Assembly (NCBI GenBank): GCA_024803745.1
Contig: JANJXV010000030.1
Span: 6,242,501-6,306,500, forward strand
Length of the DNA: 64,000 nucleotides
DNA from: Megascapheus bottae
Taxonomy: Eukaryota; Chordata; Mammalia; Rodentia; Geomyidae
Direction: 5' to 3'
Shown here: positions 34,645-47,500 of the stretch, piece after piece
Position numbering within the stretch: the first letter of the stretch is position 1
Layout of the letters: each line of letters opens with the position of its first letter
Notes under the pieces: generated by a model
What the model saw: the letters and a program-made list of their open reading frames with translations, nothing else
Told to the model about the DNA's origin: nothing
Databases searched by the model: none
Position numbers and translations under genes: made by a program

Positions 34645-34971
34645 TATCGTGTGTGAAATACCCATGTTAACCTCAGAACAATTACTATGCACTTTTAACA
34701 AAAATGAATATTAAGAGCTGAAACGTGTCAGAGGATGAACAGAGGGGAAGGAAGGAAGGAATGTGAATATAGTCAAAATGTTTTACATGTGTGAAAATGT
34801 AACAAGGATACTTGATGAGAATAGTTTGCAAATATACACATACGTGTACATGTTGTGTATATGCACACTTCTATCTCAGATACTTTTGGAGCAAAAAAAA
34901 TGTTCTAAAACTATATGTTCTTTATTAAAAAACAAAATTTACTAATACATACTTAGAAATACAGTGCTATA

Positions 34972-35167
34972 TGGGTTGGGAGTTTGGCCTAATGGTAGAG
35001 TGCTTGCCCTAGCATGCATGAAGACCCAGGTCCAATTCCTTGGTACCACATACATAGAAAAGCAGAAAGTGGTGCTGTGGCTCAAGTGATAGAGGGCAAG
35101 CCTTGAGAAAAAAGCCCAAGGACAGTGTTCAGGCCCTGAGGTCAAGCCTCAGGACAGGCAAAAGAGG
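34972..35167 (+). mobile_element. IDL-Geo SINE with target-site duplication
   Basis: Full-length. TACAGTGCTATA at 34960-34971 and 35181-35192. Lies about 220 bp before the first TASOR2 coding exon found. Confidence 0.9.
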
Positions 35168-35414
35168 GGGGGGGAGAAAGTACAGTGCTATAAAGTTTTT
35201 ATCATAATTCCTTGGTAAACATTTGTTTAAGTAGCAGCTATGTTGTAAATTGAATCATTCAACTTTCTTTTCTTTGTTAGATTACTATATATTTTAAATA
35301 TTTTTATTTTTAAATAGTTGTACAAAGCAGTTGCTATTCAATAACATAGTTTATGAATACAGTGCATCTTGATCAGTGAGACCTCTCTCATCCATTTTTT
35401 TTCTTTCTTTTTAG

Positions 35415-35542
35415 CATTGATGACATTAACAAAGAAAAAGACCATATCAGCAATTCTAGGGGTCTATGTGATGAAAATGAATTAAAACCACCCTCATATT
35501 CTGTCTTAAAGAACATTAATAGAAGGATTCAGTCAGAAGACA
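35415..35542 (+). CDS. TASOR2: TASOR2 coding exon (first found)
   Basis: Acceptor tctttctttttag. The 128 nt read [15 protein letters not shown] to INRRIQSED plus one base. Two donors are possible. ACA|gtaggt at 35543 keeps frame with the next exon; CAGTAG|gtatta three bases later does not. There is no in-frame ATG, so translation must begin in an upstream exon. Confidence 0.8.
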
Positions 35543-38500
35543 GTAGGTATTAAATTAAGTACTGTATGTTATTATAAATGAACCTAAACTAGAATTATAC
35601 AGAGATTTAGTTTCAATTTAGGTGATAAGAAACAAGATTTGTTTTTTATTGTAATTTTTATTGTAATTGTTTGTGTGTGTGAATCACAGGGCTTGAACTC
35701 AGCCTTGGCGCTGTCCCTGAGCTCTTCAGTTCAAGGCTACTAGTCTTGAGCCAAGCCCCTCTTCCCGATTTCTAGATGTTAATTGGAGATAACAGTCTCA
35801 GGTCCTTTTGTGCCAGGGCAACCTTGAAACCTGATCCTCAGATCTCAGCATCCTGCCTGGCTAGGAGGGAGCCTCCACACCTGTCGCCCCATCTAGCTAC
35901 AACTTAAAATTGATAGGTGATTGAATTTTCAAGTTGCCTCAGAAAAGTTATAGTTCTCTTTGTGTACTATTATTATTATTTTTTTTTTGCCAGCCCTGGG
36001 GCTTGAACTCTGGGCCTGGTCATTGTCCTTGGACATATTTTGTTCAAGGTTAGCACTCTGCCACTTGAGCCACTGCACCACTTCCAGCTTTTTCTGTGTA
36101 TGTAGTATTGAGAAACCAAACCCAGGGCTTCATGCATGCTAGGTGAGCATTTTACCATTAGGCTACGTTCCCAGCCCCTCTTTTTATATTTCCTTGACTT
36201 TATTTGTTTAGAGGCAACATCCCACTTGATAGCCTGTGCTGGCCTTGCACTTTCCATTCTCTTGCTGTTGACTCTATAAAGTGGTGGGATTTCGGACATG
36301 TGTTACCATGACTATTTTGCATTATTTTTAAATTTGAGTATTTTTTCTTCCTTTCTTTCGGTACTGGGAATTTGAACTCAGGTTTTACATGTATGCTAGG
36401 CAGATATTTTACCGTGGAGTCACACCTCAGTTCTGGTGTTTTTTGCTCATTATTTTTGAGATAGTGTCTCCCATTTTCCACCAAGGCAAGTACCTGGACC
36501 ACTATCTGCCAAATTTATTGTGATGACAGGTGCGCAACAGTTTTTTGCAATTAAAATGGTATCTTTCAGACATTTTCTGCTAGGCTAGCCTGCAACCACA
36601 ATCTTTTTTAAATCTCATCTTCCCATATAGATTAAGATTACAAGTGTTTGCTATTGGACCCAAATATAGGTTATTAAGGGATCTTTCAAAGTGCTCAGTT
36701 AGTGAACCTCAGTCCTCCCATTCCCAGCTTCCCAAGTAGCTGTTGCTCAGCCTGAATTGAGATTTTAGATTATAATTTAGTTCACTTTTTTCTGCTTCCC
36801 AATTTCAGTAACAATTGGTTCAACTGTTATTTATGGCTTGTTTCCTCATTTCTAGTTAATTTCCTGTATTCTTTGGATCCCCTACTTAAAGTGTTTCTAA
36901 AAATCAAAGTATCACGGGAGTTTGGCAGCATGCACGAACACCTGGATTTGATTCCTCAGTACCACATACATAGAAAAAGCGGGAAGTGATGCTGTAGCTC
37001 TAGTGGAAGCGCTCTAGCCTTGAGAAAAAAATGCAAGGATAGCACTCCGGCCCTGAACTCAAGCCCAGGGCTGGCCAAATATATATATGCCAACCACTGG
37101 TGGCTCATGTCAGTAATCCTAGCTACAAAGAATCTGAGGTCTGAGGATTATGGTTTGAAACCCACCTGAGCAGGAAGGTTTGTGAGACTCTTATCTCCAA
37201 TTAACCACCAAGAAAAGCACATAAAGAAAAAGCCTGACCAACTTTTCTGCCTGGACCTGAGCACCATCCTTGGAAGATGAGAAATAGTAGGTCCCTTAGA
37301 AGAAACCTATACAGGAAAGGAATAAGTTATCAAGTATTCATTATATGCTGCTAACTCCATCTTTAGTTCTCTTTTATTTCCTAATTTTATTAAAAGATTT
37401 TATTAACACTGATTTTTTTACATCATATTTCAAATGCCATGTTTACCAAACAAGTGTTCAAGAAGGGAATCTATATATAATCACTGGCACATAAATTTTA
37501 GCACATAATTAAAATTAAGCTGACACTTTTATGTCATAGATGCATGTCGATCTATATAGAGTACATAAACAGTGACATTGTTTTTGTTTGAATTTACAGT
37601 TTTTGAAGCAGTGTCTCTGAGTTCAGATTCTCTCTTCCAGAGGGCAGTTTCAATTCTCCATGCTTCTTACTTGGATTCTGCATCTGAGTATGGTTTTCAG
37701 TACAGTCAAGTGATTTTTGTGAAAAATGACATTTTCTTAAATGAGGTAAAGTACTTGGTACTCACAATATCTGGGAATTAGTTTTAAGCACAGTGGATTC
37801 ATTACTATATATAAGCCTAAGAGCATTTTATTGTGGGAAATATCTGGACTTGAACTCAGGGCCTTCCAGTTTCAGCTTTTTTATTCACTACTGAACCACT
37901 TCAATTCAGCTCTTTTGCTGGCTAATTGAAGATAAGTCTGACTTTTCTGCCTGAGCTGGCTTCAAACTATAATTGTCAGATCTCAGCCTCCTGAATAGCC
38001 AGGATTACAGGTGTGGGCCATTAGTATCCTGAGTTGCTTTTTGCTCAAGACTAGCACTCTACCACTTGAGCCACAGTGACACTTCTGTTTATGTGGTACT
38101 GAGGAATCAAACCCAGGGCCTTATGCATACAAGGCAAGAACTTTATCACTAAGCCACATCCCCAGCCAGATTTAAAAGCCAAATTAGGTTTTTTACAAAT
38201 TAGAGAAAACAGTATGTTTATAGCATATAGTTACTCTCTTTCTTTATGCAGTACAAAGCCTTTTACCAACAAAAACAGACAAATAATTATACTGAGGAAG
38301 AACTTCGAGAAACTTACGGTTTTTTTCTGCTTGAAACTGAAAATCAGGTAAGAAGTAGATTGCATAAAGTAAATGATACTGTTAGCCTTAAATATTGAAA
38401 TTTCACTTTTATGAGATTGTAAGATTTTTACTTAGTGTAGTGGAGTGTAAGTAATACTAAAAGCTAATCATGAAGCATATTTAATTTTTTACAGCTTGAC

Positions 38501-41500
38501 ATAGTTTTTCTTTAAAAACTAAGTATCTAGCCAGACACTGGTGGCTCACGCCTGTAATCCTAGCTACTCTGGAGGCTAAACTTTGAGGATCATAATTTGA
38601 AGTCAACTATGAAACTTATCTACAATTAACCATTAGAAAACTGGAAGTGGCACTATAGCTCAAAGTGGTAAAGTACTAGTCTTGAGCAAAAGAATTCAGG
38701 GACAGCACCCAAACCCTAAGTTCAAATCCTGTGACTGACAACCACAAACAAAATAAATTTAGGCCGGGGCTTTGGCCTACTAGTAGAGTGCCTAGCATGC
38801 ATGAAGACTGGGCTCAATTCCTCAGTACCACATACCAGAAAAGGCTAGAAGTGGTGCTGTGGCTCAAGTGGTAGAGCTCTAGCCTTGAGAAAGCCCAAGG
38901 ACAGTCCTCAGACCCTGAATTCAAGCCCCAGGACTAGGAAAAAAAACAAACCTAAGTTTGTGATGAAATTTACATCAATATGGGTTTCTTTCATTACTAC
39001 AGTTCTTTAAATTGTTTATAAAAGTCGTGTACTGTTACATAAGCCAGGTAATGCATTTCTACACTGAATGGACTTTTTTTTATCACTGTTTCCCTCCCTC
39101 TCCTCTCTCCCCCTCTCTCCCCCTCTCTCCCCCTCTCTCCCCCTCTCTTCCCCTCTCTCCCCTTCCCCCTCCCCTTCCCCCTCCCCCTCCCTGTCCCCCT
39201 CCCCCTCCCCCCTCTTTCTCCCTCTCCCTGAGTGTGAGGATTGAACTCTGGGCCTGGCTGTTGTCCCTGAGCTCTTCAACTCATGGCTAATGCTCTTTTC
39301 TTGAGCCACAGCACCACTTCTGGTTTTCTGGTGGTTAATTGCAGATAAGAGTCTCAGGACCTTTTTGTGCCTACCTGGCTTTGAACCTTGATCCTCAGAT
39401 CTCAGCCTCCTCAGTAGCTAGGATTGCATGTGTGAGCCACTGGGGTCCAGCTAGATGATTGCTCATTTCTGTGGTGATTTTTCAGATTTAAATTACATGG
39501 TTTTGAGGATAAGATGAACACTTCTTATTCAGTATTGTAGTTAATTGAAGACTGAACATTTCTGTTATTTCCTTTGCCTAAATTGAAGAAAAAGGAAATC
39601 ATGTCTCCAGAGATATGTATAGATTTTAAGAAGTAGGAATCTATCAACAAAATTAATTTTGATACTATATTAAAGTAATTTACAAGTAATTATGCAGGTT
39701 ATATTAAAGGCTTATAAAGATAAAGAACATATTTGATTAAGGAATAATTAAAATATGCTGTGGTCTTACACTTACAAAGTTATTTTCAAATAAAATAATT
39801 ATAAACCAAGAAACCTTAAAGAGAGTACTTAATTGTGACCTTGTTTAATTTGTTTTTGTTTTTGTTTTCCAAGTGACATTTTTAATACAAATGGTAAAAA
39901 GCTTATGACAGTCTTTGGATCATTAATCAAAAGACAGTTGTATGAGCTTGCTTTGTGTCATGAACATATGTAAACAGGTTTTGTGTTTTAACGTTTTTAG
40001 ATTATGTAGCCACTGTTTCATCTGCTTATCCCGAGACTGGTAATAAGCAAAATAGTATCTTTTGTTTAAAGGCAAAAGTGATATGTCAGCGTGGACTCTG
40101 TGTTGGCAGCAGTGCTGTTACTACTCTTGGTGATCCAGCCAAAGGTGAGTCTGTAAGGAAGAGAAGAATCTCTTCTTTTACTTAATGAGATTTAATTCTA
40201 TAAGAAACAAATATTAAAAACTTATTGCCAAACAAATAATCTTTAGAATTAGAACTTTTAAGCATAGGAATTTTGAATCTGAAACTTAATGGTATTCTTT
40301 AGTGCCAATTGTGTAATACTGTCTTAAGAATTTGTTCTTAACTATCATAATGATACTGAGAATAGAGACTAAGGGAGTAAAATAGATCAAACTTGACAAA
40401 ACTGTGGAATGTGAATAGGGAATAAAATAGGGAAGAATCAAATACAAGGTTCCAGGCATATACCATAATGATAGTAGTAGAAAAGACACAAGATGAGAGA
40501 AGTAGGTTGCTTGGAATTGCTAATGAGTTGAGACGTGAGTGATGTAATGCTTAAGAACTAACAATTTTTTTTTAATTTCAGCTTTCTCATTTGGAAAGTA
40601 GATTAGACTATTTCATAGAGTTTGTGTGAAGAATGATACTGTATAAAATGCTTAATTAGTCCAGGAATTTGTATCAAGTAATTTATTAGTAACAGTACTA
40701 TATGAGTTGCACTCAAGAAATAATAAGCTCATAAGTATTTCTCAAAGAGAGAAGAGATCAGAACCAGAAGTGAGAATATTAATTACTTGAAGTCCAGTTC
40801 TTGTTATGTTTGATAGTATTGGAGAAAATAGTAAAGAACAGAATTTTTAAATTAGTAATGGGACCTAATATAGGAGGTAGATGATGTTATAGAATGAAAA
40901 AGAGGCAAGAGGAGTCCATAATGTGAAAATTGGAAGGTAGAGTTTGACACACAACCAAAGGATCTCAGCTGAAGAGGATATTTAGCAGTGTCTGGTTTTA
41001 TAAAATATAGAGGTCAGGAAAGGAAAGAATTACGAGGTCTTGGCTAGATTCTTGCTGACATTTTGAGAACAACGTTAAATTCCCAACATAAAATGTCCTC
41101 AAACAAAACAAAAAAAAAACACAGCAAAACTCGCTTACAATGAGGATATAATATAGCATATACAAAATGTATAATTTAAAATATGCTCTGATGGCTCATG
41201 CCTATAATCCTAGCCACTCAGGAGGCTGAGATCTGAGGATTGCGATCCAACGCCAGCCCGGACAGAGAAGTCTATAAAACTCTTACCTCTTAATTAACCA
41301 CCAGAAAACCAAAAGTGGCTCTATGGCTCTGAGAGCTAGCCTTGAGCAAAACAGCTCACAGAACCACTAGTCTACTTTGTGTGTTTAAGGATTTGCCTAT
41401 TATGAATGAACATTCATACTAATGAAACTAGTATATAGTTTTTTATGTATAATTATCCTTAGGATAATGGTTTTATCTATATTATAGCTTGTTTCAGTAC

Positions 41501-44500
41501 TTCATTTTTTTGTAGGTGAATATTATATAGTTACATCACATTATCTTTGTTCATCAGTTGAACATTGTTTCATATATTCTGAGTATGTTAATATACATTT
41601 TGAGTAATGCTGCTGTGTATATGTGGACATGCTTTCATTTCTGTTTGGTATAAAGCTAGCAATGGAATAATTGGGTTGTATGGTAATTAGAAAGCAAAAA
41701 AAATTGAAATTCATCTCATTTCTTAAGAAAAAAGTAAACAGTAAATTTATGTAAAAGCGAAAGGAAAGCCATCAGAGAAAGTAATGGGGCTGTGTCCATC
41801 TTAAAGGGCTTAAAGAAGAGTCCAGGGTCATGGTTTTGGAAATATAAACAAACACAACTACATAGACATAAAAATTTATGACTGTAGACATAATGTTTTA
41901 TTACATAGATTAATATGTATCTATGACATAAAAACCTTCAGCCTAATTTTAATTATGTTCTAAAATCTAAGAATCTTGAATTCTTGTTAATACATCATTT
42001 GAAATATGATGTAAAAATCAATGTTAATAAATTCTTTAATAAGTAAAAAAAGAAGCGGCCAGTGAGTTCTCTCAGGGCAGTTTTATAGTACAGGACTCTT
42101 ATCTCCTCCTTTGGGTTTTGTGTTGATTGTTCAATGGTCTGTACATGTCACTGCAGCTCTTCTCACTGGTCACGCAGGTACCCAGGGCATTATGCAAGAA
42201 ATTTTTGAATGGGAACTTAAAGAGTATTATGGAGAAAAAAAGAATTTGAGCAGAACCCTGAGGCACTGTAGGAAGAAGAAACACCATGATATGGGACACA
42301 TGTTATCTGTCATGTGTTCTGTCTGCCACTTTTTATCCTCATCTACCACTCAATTCCCTCTTCTCTCTCTCATCCCCCCTCTCGGTGTAAGGGAATATAG
42401 ATGATGTGACACATCCAGAATGGTCAGAATGAAGTATGGCAGTCTGGAATCCTCCAGGAAGTCTTTTAGGCACACAATATATCCATGGTAAAACCAGAGG
42501 ACAGTTGATATAAAGCATCTTTTTTTTTAATGGCTATTTGTAACTTGATAGACTCCAACCTAGAAGAAACAAACTTAACAAGCAGGTTGAAAATATAGTG
42601 GTCAGAGGTTCATAGAATTATTGTAGGGATCCCAGGAAAGGTACAGTCAAGAGAATCTGGAGCAGATGTCTCCCCATGAGAGCCATTCTTGTTCTCTAAA
42701 TTGAGAGATCTCAAGAAAGATTAAATTGTGGATGTTAGTTTGGACTTGTCCTGATCTTTTTAACCCCCAAACAATCTTTCTTTGCCATGACTAAGCCCTG
42801 TCTGAGTAGCTGTGAGCTCTTCTATTTTGTGCTAGAGAGACAGTCTGTCCCTGGAGATTATAAGAGTTTGAGCTACAATGTCTTAAGTCACTGGCTATCC
42901 CTTGAAACGCATCTTTGCATAGTAGAGCAAAATCATTTCTCCTATTCATTATTATTCCTAGTGTAATTAATTGTAATGCCTACCAACAAAGGTACAAATT
43001 AGATAGCACTCTTTTGAGAAGCTGTATATGCCCGTACATGAGCCTTGACTCCTGGGGGAGAAAAGCTTAATAATGTAATGACAGTACAATACTTGGAGGG
43101 GGAAACTCCAGTATCTTTCCCTCTCTGCCCTCTGGATTGTTGTTCCTCAACACAATTTGTTCCCATCTAATGTGTCTGAGAGCCAATCCCCAGAAAAATG
43201 TAAAATGTCAATGAGAGCATCCAGCACTTGATAACTCCAGAGGACGACAGAGGCACCACCTGAAAGACAAAGCAAGCTTTGCCCATCAAGTGAGCCACCC
43301 CCACTGATTGGGTGAAGAGTCCAAGCAGTAGAAAAGGGTGCTTGCAGAGTAGACCTAGACAGAGGTAGGGAGGATAATTCTTAGCTCCTACAGAAACAGA
43401 CTTGTTAGATCCAAGACCCTGAGACACACACAGAAATAAACCTAAGACATTATAGCCATATTTCTCCTCATCCCACATGAGTTCTCAAATGAAGTAGTCT
43501 AAAGGAATGAATTTATTTTCTCTGCCCATTAAAGAATTAAAAGGCAGGAAAATGTTCAAACAGTAACTTAATTATAAGTGAAAGGATAGCCATGAAAGAA
43601 TCTTTCCATCCAGACTAATGATTATGTGGGTGGTATATTTTAAGCCTCAGTAACTGCACAAAATCATTTTTTTTTCTCTCTAGACTATTTTGCATTATTT
43701 CATTGGCTTAAAAAAGTTTTTAAGAATTTGAAAGTAAACTGAGTGCCAGGTGGCTCCTGCCTATAACTCTAAGCTACTGAGATTTGAGGATTGCCTTTTG
43801 TGGCAAGCCCAGGCAGGAAATTCTGTATCTCCAATTAAGCACCAAAAAGCTGAAAATGGAGCTGTGGCTCAAGTAGTAGAGTGCTGGACTTGAGGGGAAA
43901 AGCTTAAGGACATTGCCCAGGTCTTAAATTCAAGCCCTAGAGATGGCACAGAAAAAAAAGAAGAGGAAGAAAGAATATGGAAGTAAATTAGAAGTAAACA
44001 CTTGAGCTCACATCAAATCATTGAATTTTTGTAGTAATTTTATTTATTTTGGTAGCAATTTAAATTGCTACGAAAAGAATTCTTGCAATCATGATTTTAT
44101 GATGATTGAGAGTGAAGTAGTAAACTCAAAAACTAGGTTGTTCCCGACAAGGACATCTTCATAAACCCATGCTGAGATTGGTGATAGAATGCTACTTCTA
44201 TAGTTGATGGTTTTTGGCTTGTATGGATGTGAATAGTTCTATGTGTAATTGTAACTTTGTAATTTAAAAAGTATATTGATAATCTTTAATAATTTTGTTG
44301 TGACTAGGACTCTCCTACTCTTGAGTTTATTTTCCTGATTATAATCCCGGGTTCTGATATGGATTTGTTGTCCTTTATCCTTATAATAGAGTTTTCCTAC
44401 CCATTGTTTTTTATATTCCAAAACACCTTAACTGAGGGATCTTTCTGTCCATTTCCTCCTTATTTCCCCTGCTATCTTTTTTTTTTTGTAGTGATTCTGT

Positions 44501-47500
44501 GGTTTGAACTCAGGGCCTGGCTGCACTGTTCCTAAGCTTCTCTGCTCAAGGTCTAACACTGTACCACTTGAGCCACAAGAGTCTCATGGACTTGGCTGGC
44601 TTCCAACCCCTGTCCTCAGATCTCAGCCTCCTGATCCACTAGGGTTATAGATATGAGCCACTGACACCCAGCTTCTGCTGTTAACTTGTTCGGATTCCTT
44701 TTTCAGATTCTTAACAACTGCAGTAGCTTTCTAAGTGACCTGAGTTCTAGCCTTTCCTCTCTAAGGGACACATCTTCTGTGCTGGTTTTTTTTCTCCTCT
44801 GTACAGCATAAAGTATGAAGTCCAAGCTTTGCATCAAGTCATACCAAGATTTTTTCTTTTCTTTTTCTACCTCTGTATTCAATACCGTGGCCTATGTATG
44901 CCATAAACAATTTATCTTTTAGGATTCTGTGTTTTCATTCATTCATTATTTATGTAGGAGATATTCTGTCTAAAGAACTTCTTGCTCAAATATATTAACA
45001 TTTCTGTGTTTTTCAAGCTCTTTATACTTACTACTGATTATTTCCATTTTTTTTGTGCCTTCAGATACAACATATGCTTGACACGTATTTAAAAGTTACT
45101 ATATTTGGGGCTATGATGTGACTGAAGTGGAAAAAAGAAGTGTAACTGTCTTAATAGAGGCAGGAACCCTGTTTTGTTTACTTTTATCACTGCCCAGAAA
45201 CCTGCTGTATAGATAATTCTTGGTACATATGATTAAATAAGAGTGCTTTCTGACACTTTGTGAATTATATGTTGAGAGTCAGATTACCCTAAGCCTTTTC
45301 ATTGGGTGATTATACAGAGAGAAAAATAGAAGAAAAGACAAACTTAGATTTTTCTAAGAATGTGACATTTTTTTACCCCTTTTCAGTTAATGTGCCCATG
45401 TAGAACATTAGTTGTCAGATATCCTTTACTGTTAAGTTTGTTTCTTTATAATATCGAAATGGCGATTATATAAAAGGTAAATGAGCCTGTGTGCTAGTGT
45501 TCATGCCAGCAGTCCTAGCTACTCAGGAGACTGAGATCTGAGGATTGCAGTTCAGTAGAGCTGGGGCAGAAAAGTCCCTGTGAGATCCTTATCTCCAATT
45601 AGCCACTCAAAAAACAGAAGTGGGAGCTGTGAGTCAAAGTGGTAGAGTACTAGCCTTGAGCAAAAGAGCCCAGGGACAGCACCTAGGTCTAAGTTCAAGC
45701 CTCACAACCACAAAAAAAAGAAAGGTAAATGATGATGTCAAAGTATTTTTCAGTGGACTTCTGTTCTTGGGATAGTGTGTTATCACTTAATCATTGTGTT
45801 TCTTGTTGTTTTAACTAGTCATTCAGAGGAGTTTCCGTTAAATCAGATTATGAATAGTGTGAGTCTTGATCAGTATCACTCCTTGTGTAGTTCTCTCCTA
45901 TATATTTCTCTTGTTACATCTAAATTGTATTTGGGTAGATAATCTTCAAGTCTAAATTAATCTATGTTTTATACTTTTATAGGTGTATACATTTCCAAAT
46001 ATTCAGACTATCTTCATCCAAGACCATGGTATCATGGGAAATCTGGTTATATTGTAATTTTTAATATAATTAAGGTAAAGCCCACATGTGTGTTTATGTA
46101 ATTTCAAAAATTGAAGTTTGTCAGCCTGAATTTCTTTGTACATTATTAATTATAGTTCTTATCTATTAAGACACCTATCCAAACTCAAAAAAATGATACC
46201 ATATTTCCCTTTTTGGCACTATTGATGTTTGAGCTCAGCTTTGTGGTTGCTAGGCAAGCGCCCTGCCATTTGAGTCACACCCTCACCCCTTTTTACTTGA
46301 GTTATTTTTTCAGATGGCCTTGAATTTTTACCCAAACCCGACTTTAGACCTTGATCCTTCTACCTATGGTCTAACAGAGAATTGGAGTCACACACCACCA
46401 TGCTCTGCTTATATGATTGGCATGGGCTCTCACTAAGTTTTATCTGAGCTGGCCTTGAACTTTGTCCTCCAAATCTCTACCTCCAAGTAGTTTGTATTAC
46501 AGCTATGGACCACAATATCTGTCGTATTTTAATAGCTCATCTGTGAATATATTTTTAGGAGACACTTCAAAGTATTAAAAAGTATTTACTGAGCAGTTCC
46601 ACTCACTGATATCTAGGAAATTCACGTTTTTAAAAGTGAAATAACAAAACAAGTAGTTGCTTATGCAATGATCATGATTTTAAAAACCAAACCTTAGGTA
46701 ATAGCATGCATTGTGGTTAAAATAAGAAATCTTCATGTTCTCTGTCCTTGAGATATCCAGCCCAGTTTACACCTCCATGAGACACCACTAGTAGTGATCT
46801 TACAACTTCTAAATGTCCAAAGTAGTGCATTTTTAAATGAGTCACTCAATTAGAATAATCACCCTAATTGTAGAGGAGTCTGATTTCAGAAGGATAGGGA
46901 TGGGGTGCTTTTTGTGGTCTTGCTTTGCCTTGCTACTCTTTTAGCTTTCTTACTACTTTAAGTTGTTTGGTTTATAAACCTCCCCTCCCCCAAAGTTAGC
47001 ATGCTACCACTTGGAGCTTTTGGGTGTTTAATTAGAGCTAAAAGTCTTAATGGATTTCCTCTCTTGGGCTGGCTTCAAACACAATCCTCAGGGCTCAGCC
47101 TCCTGAGAAGTTAGGACTATAGGCATAGCCATTGTTGCCCACCTGACTTTTAAGAGTGTGAATTTTCTGTATTTCAACATTTGTTCCCTGAGAATTAAAG
47201 AAAAAGTAGCACTACTTCGCTGTACAGTCCCTGTTTTTCCCTCTTTAATCCTTATTTTCTCTGTGATGAGTGCTACAAGAAAGTATGCCTGTCAACACAG
47301 ATGATAACATGGGTTAGTGTCTACTTCTCTTTTGGTTTCTTTTCCATTCATACTCTCCTGTCTGGCTGGATATTGCTGTTTAATTTTTGCCAGTGCTTTC
47401 CATTATCCTTACTTATTTCACAAAAGTGAAATCAGATCTGATACCATAAAATTTTTAATGGAAAAGATAGAGATGATTATTTGAACAGAGCTGTTGACAT

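Noticed and set aside
32789..34701. Protein-coding gene with reverse-transcriptase-like segments
   Set aside because: A 5'-truncated L1 with frame breaks and a flanking duplication; not a host gene.
35543..35546. Alternative donor CAGTAG|gtatta for the 35415 exon
   Set aside because: It would break frame with the exon at 37600; the gtaggt donor keeps frame.
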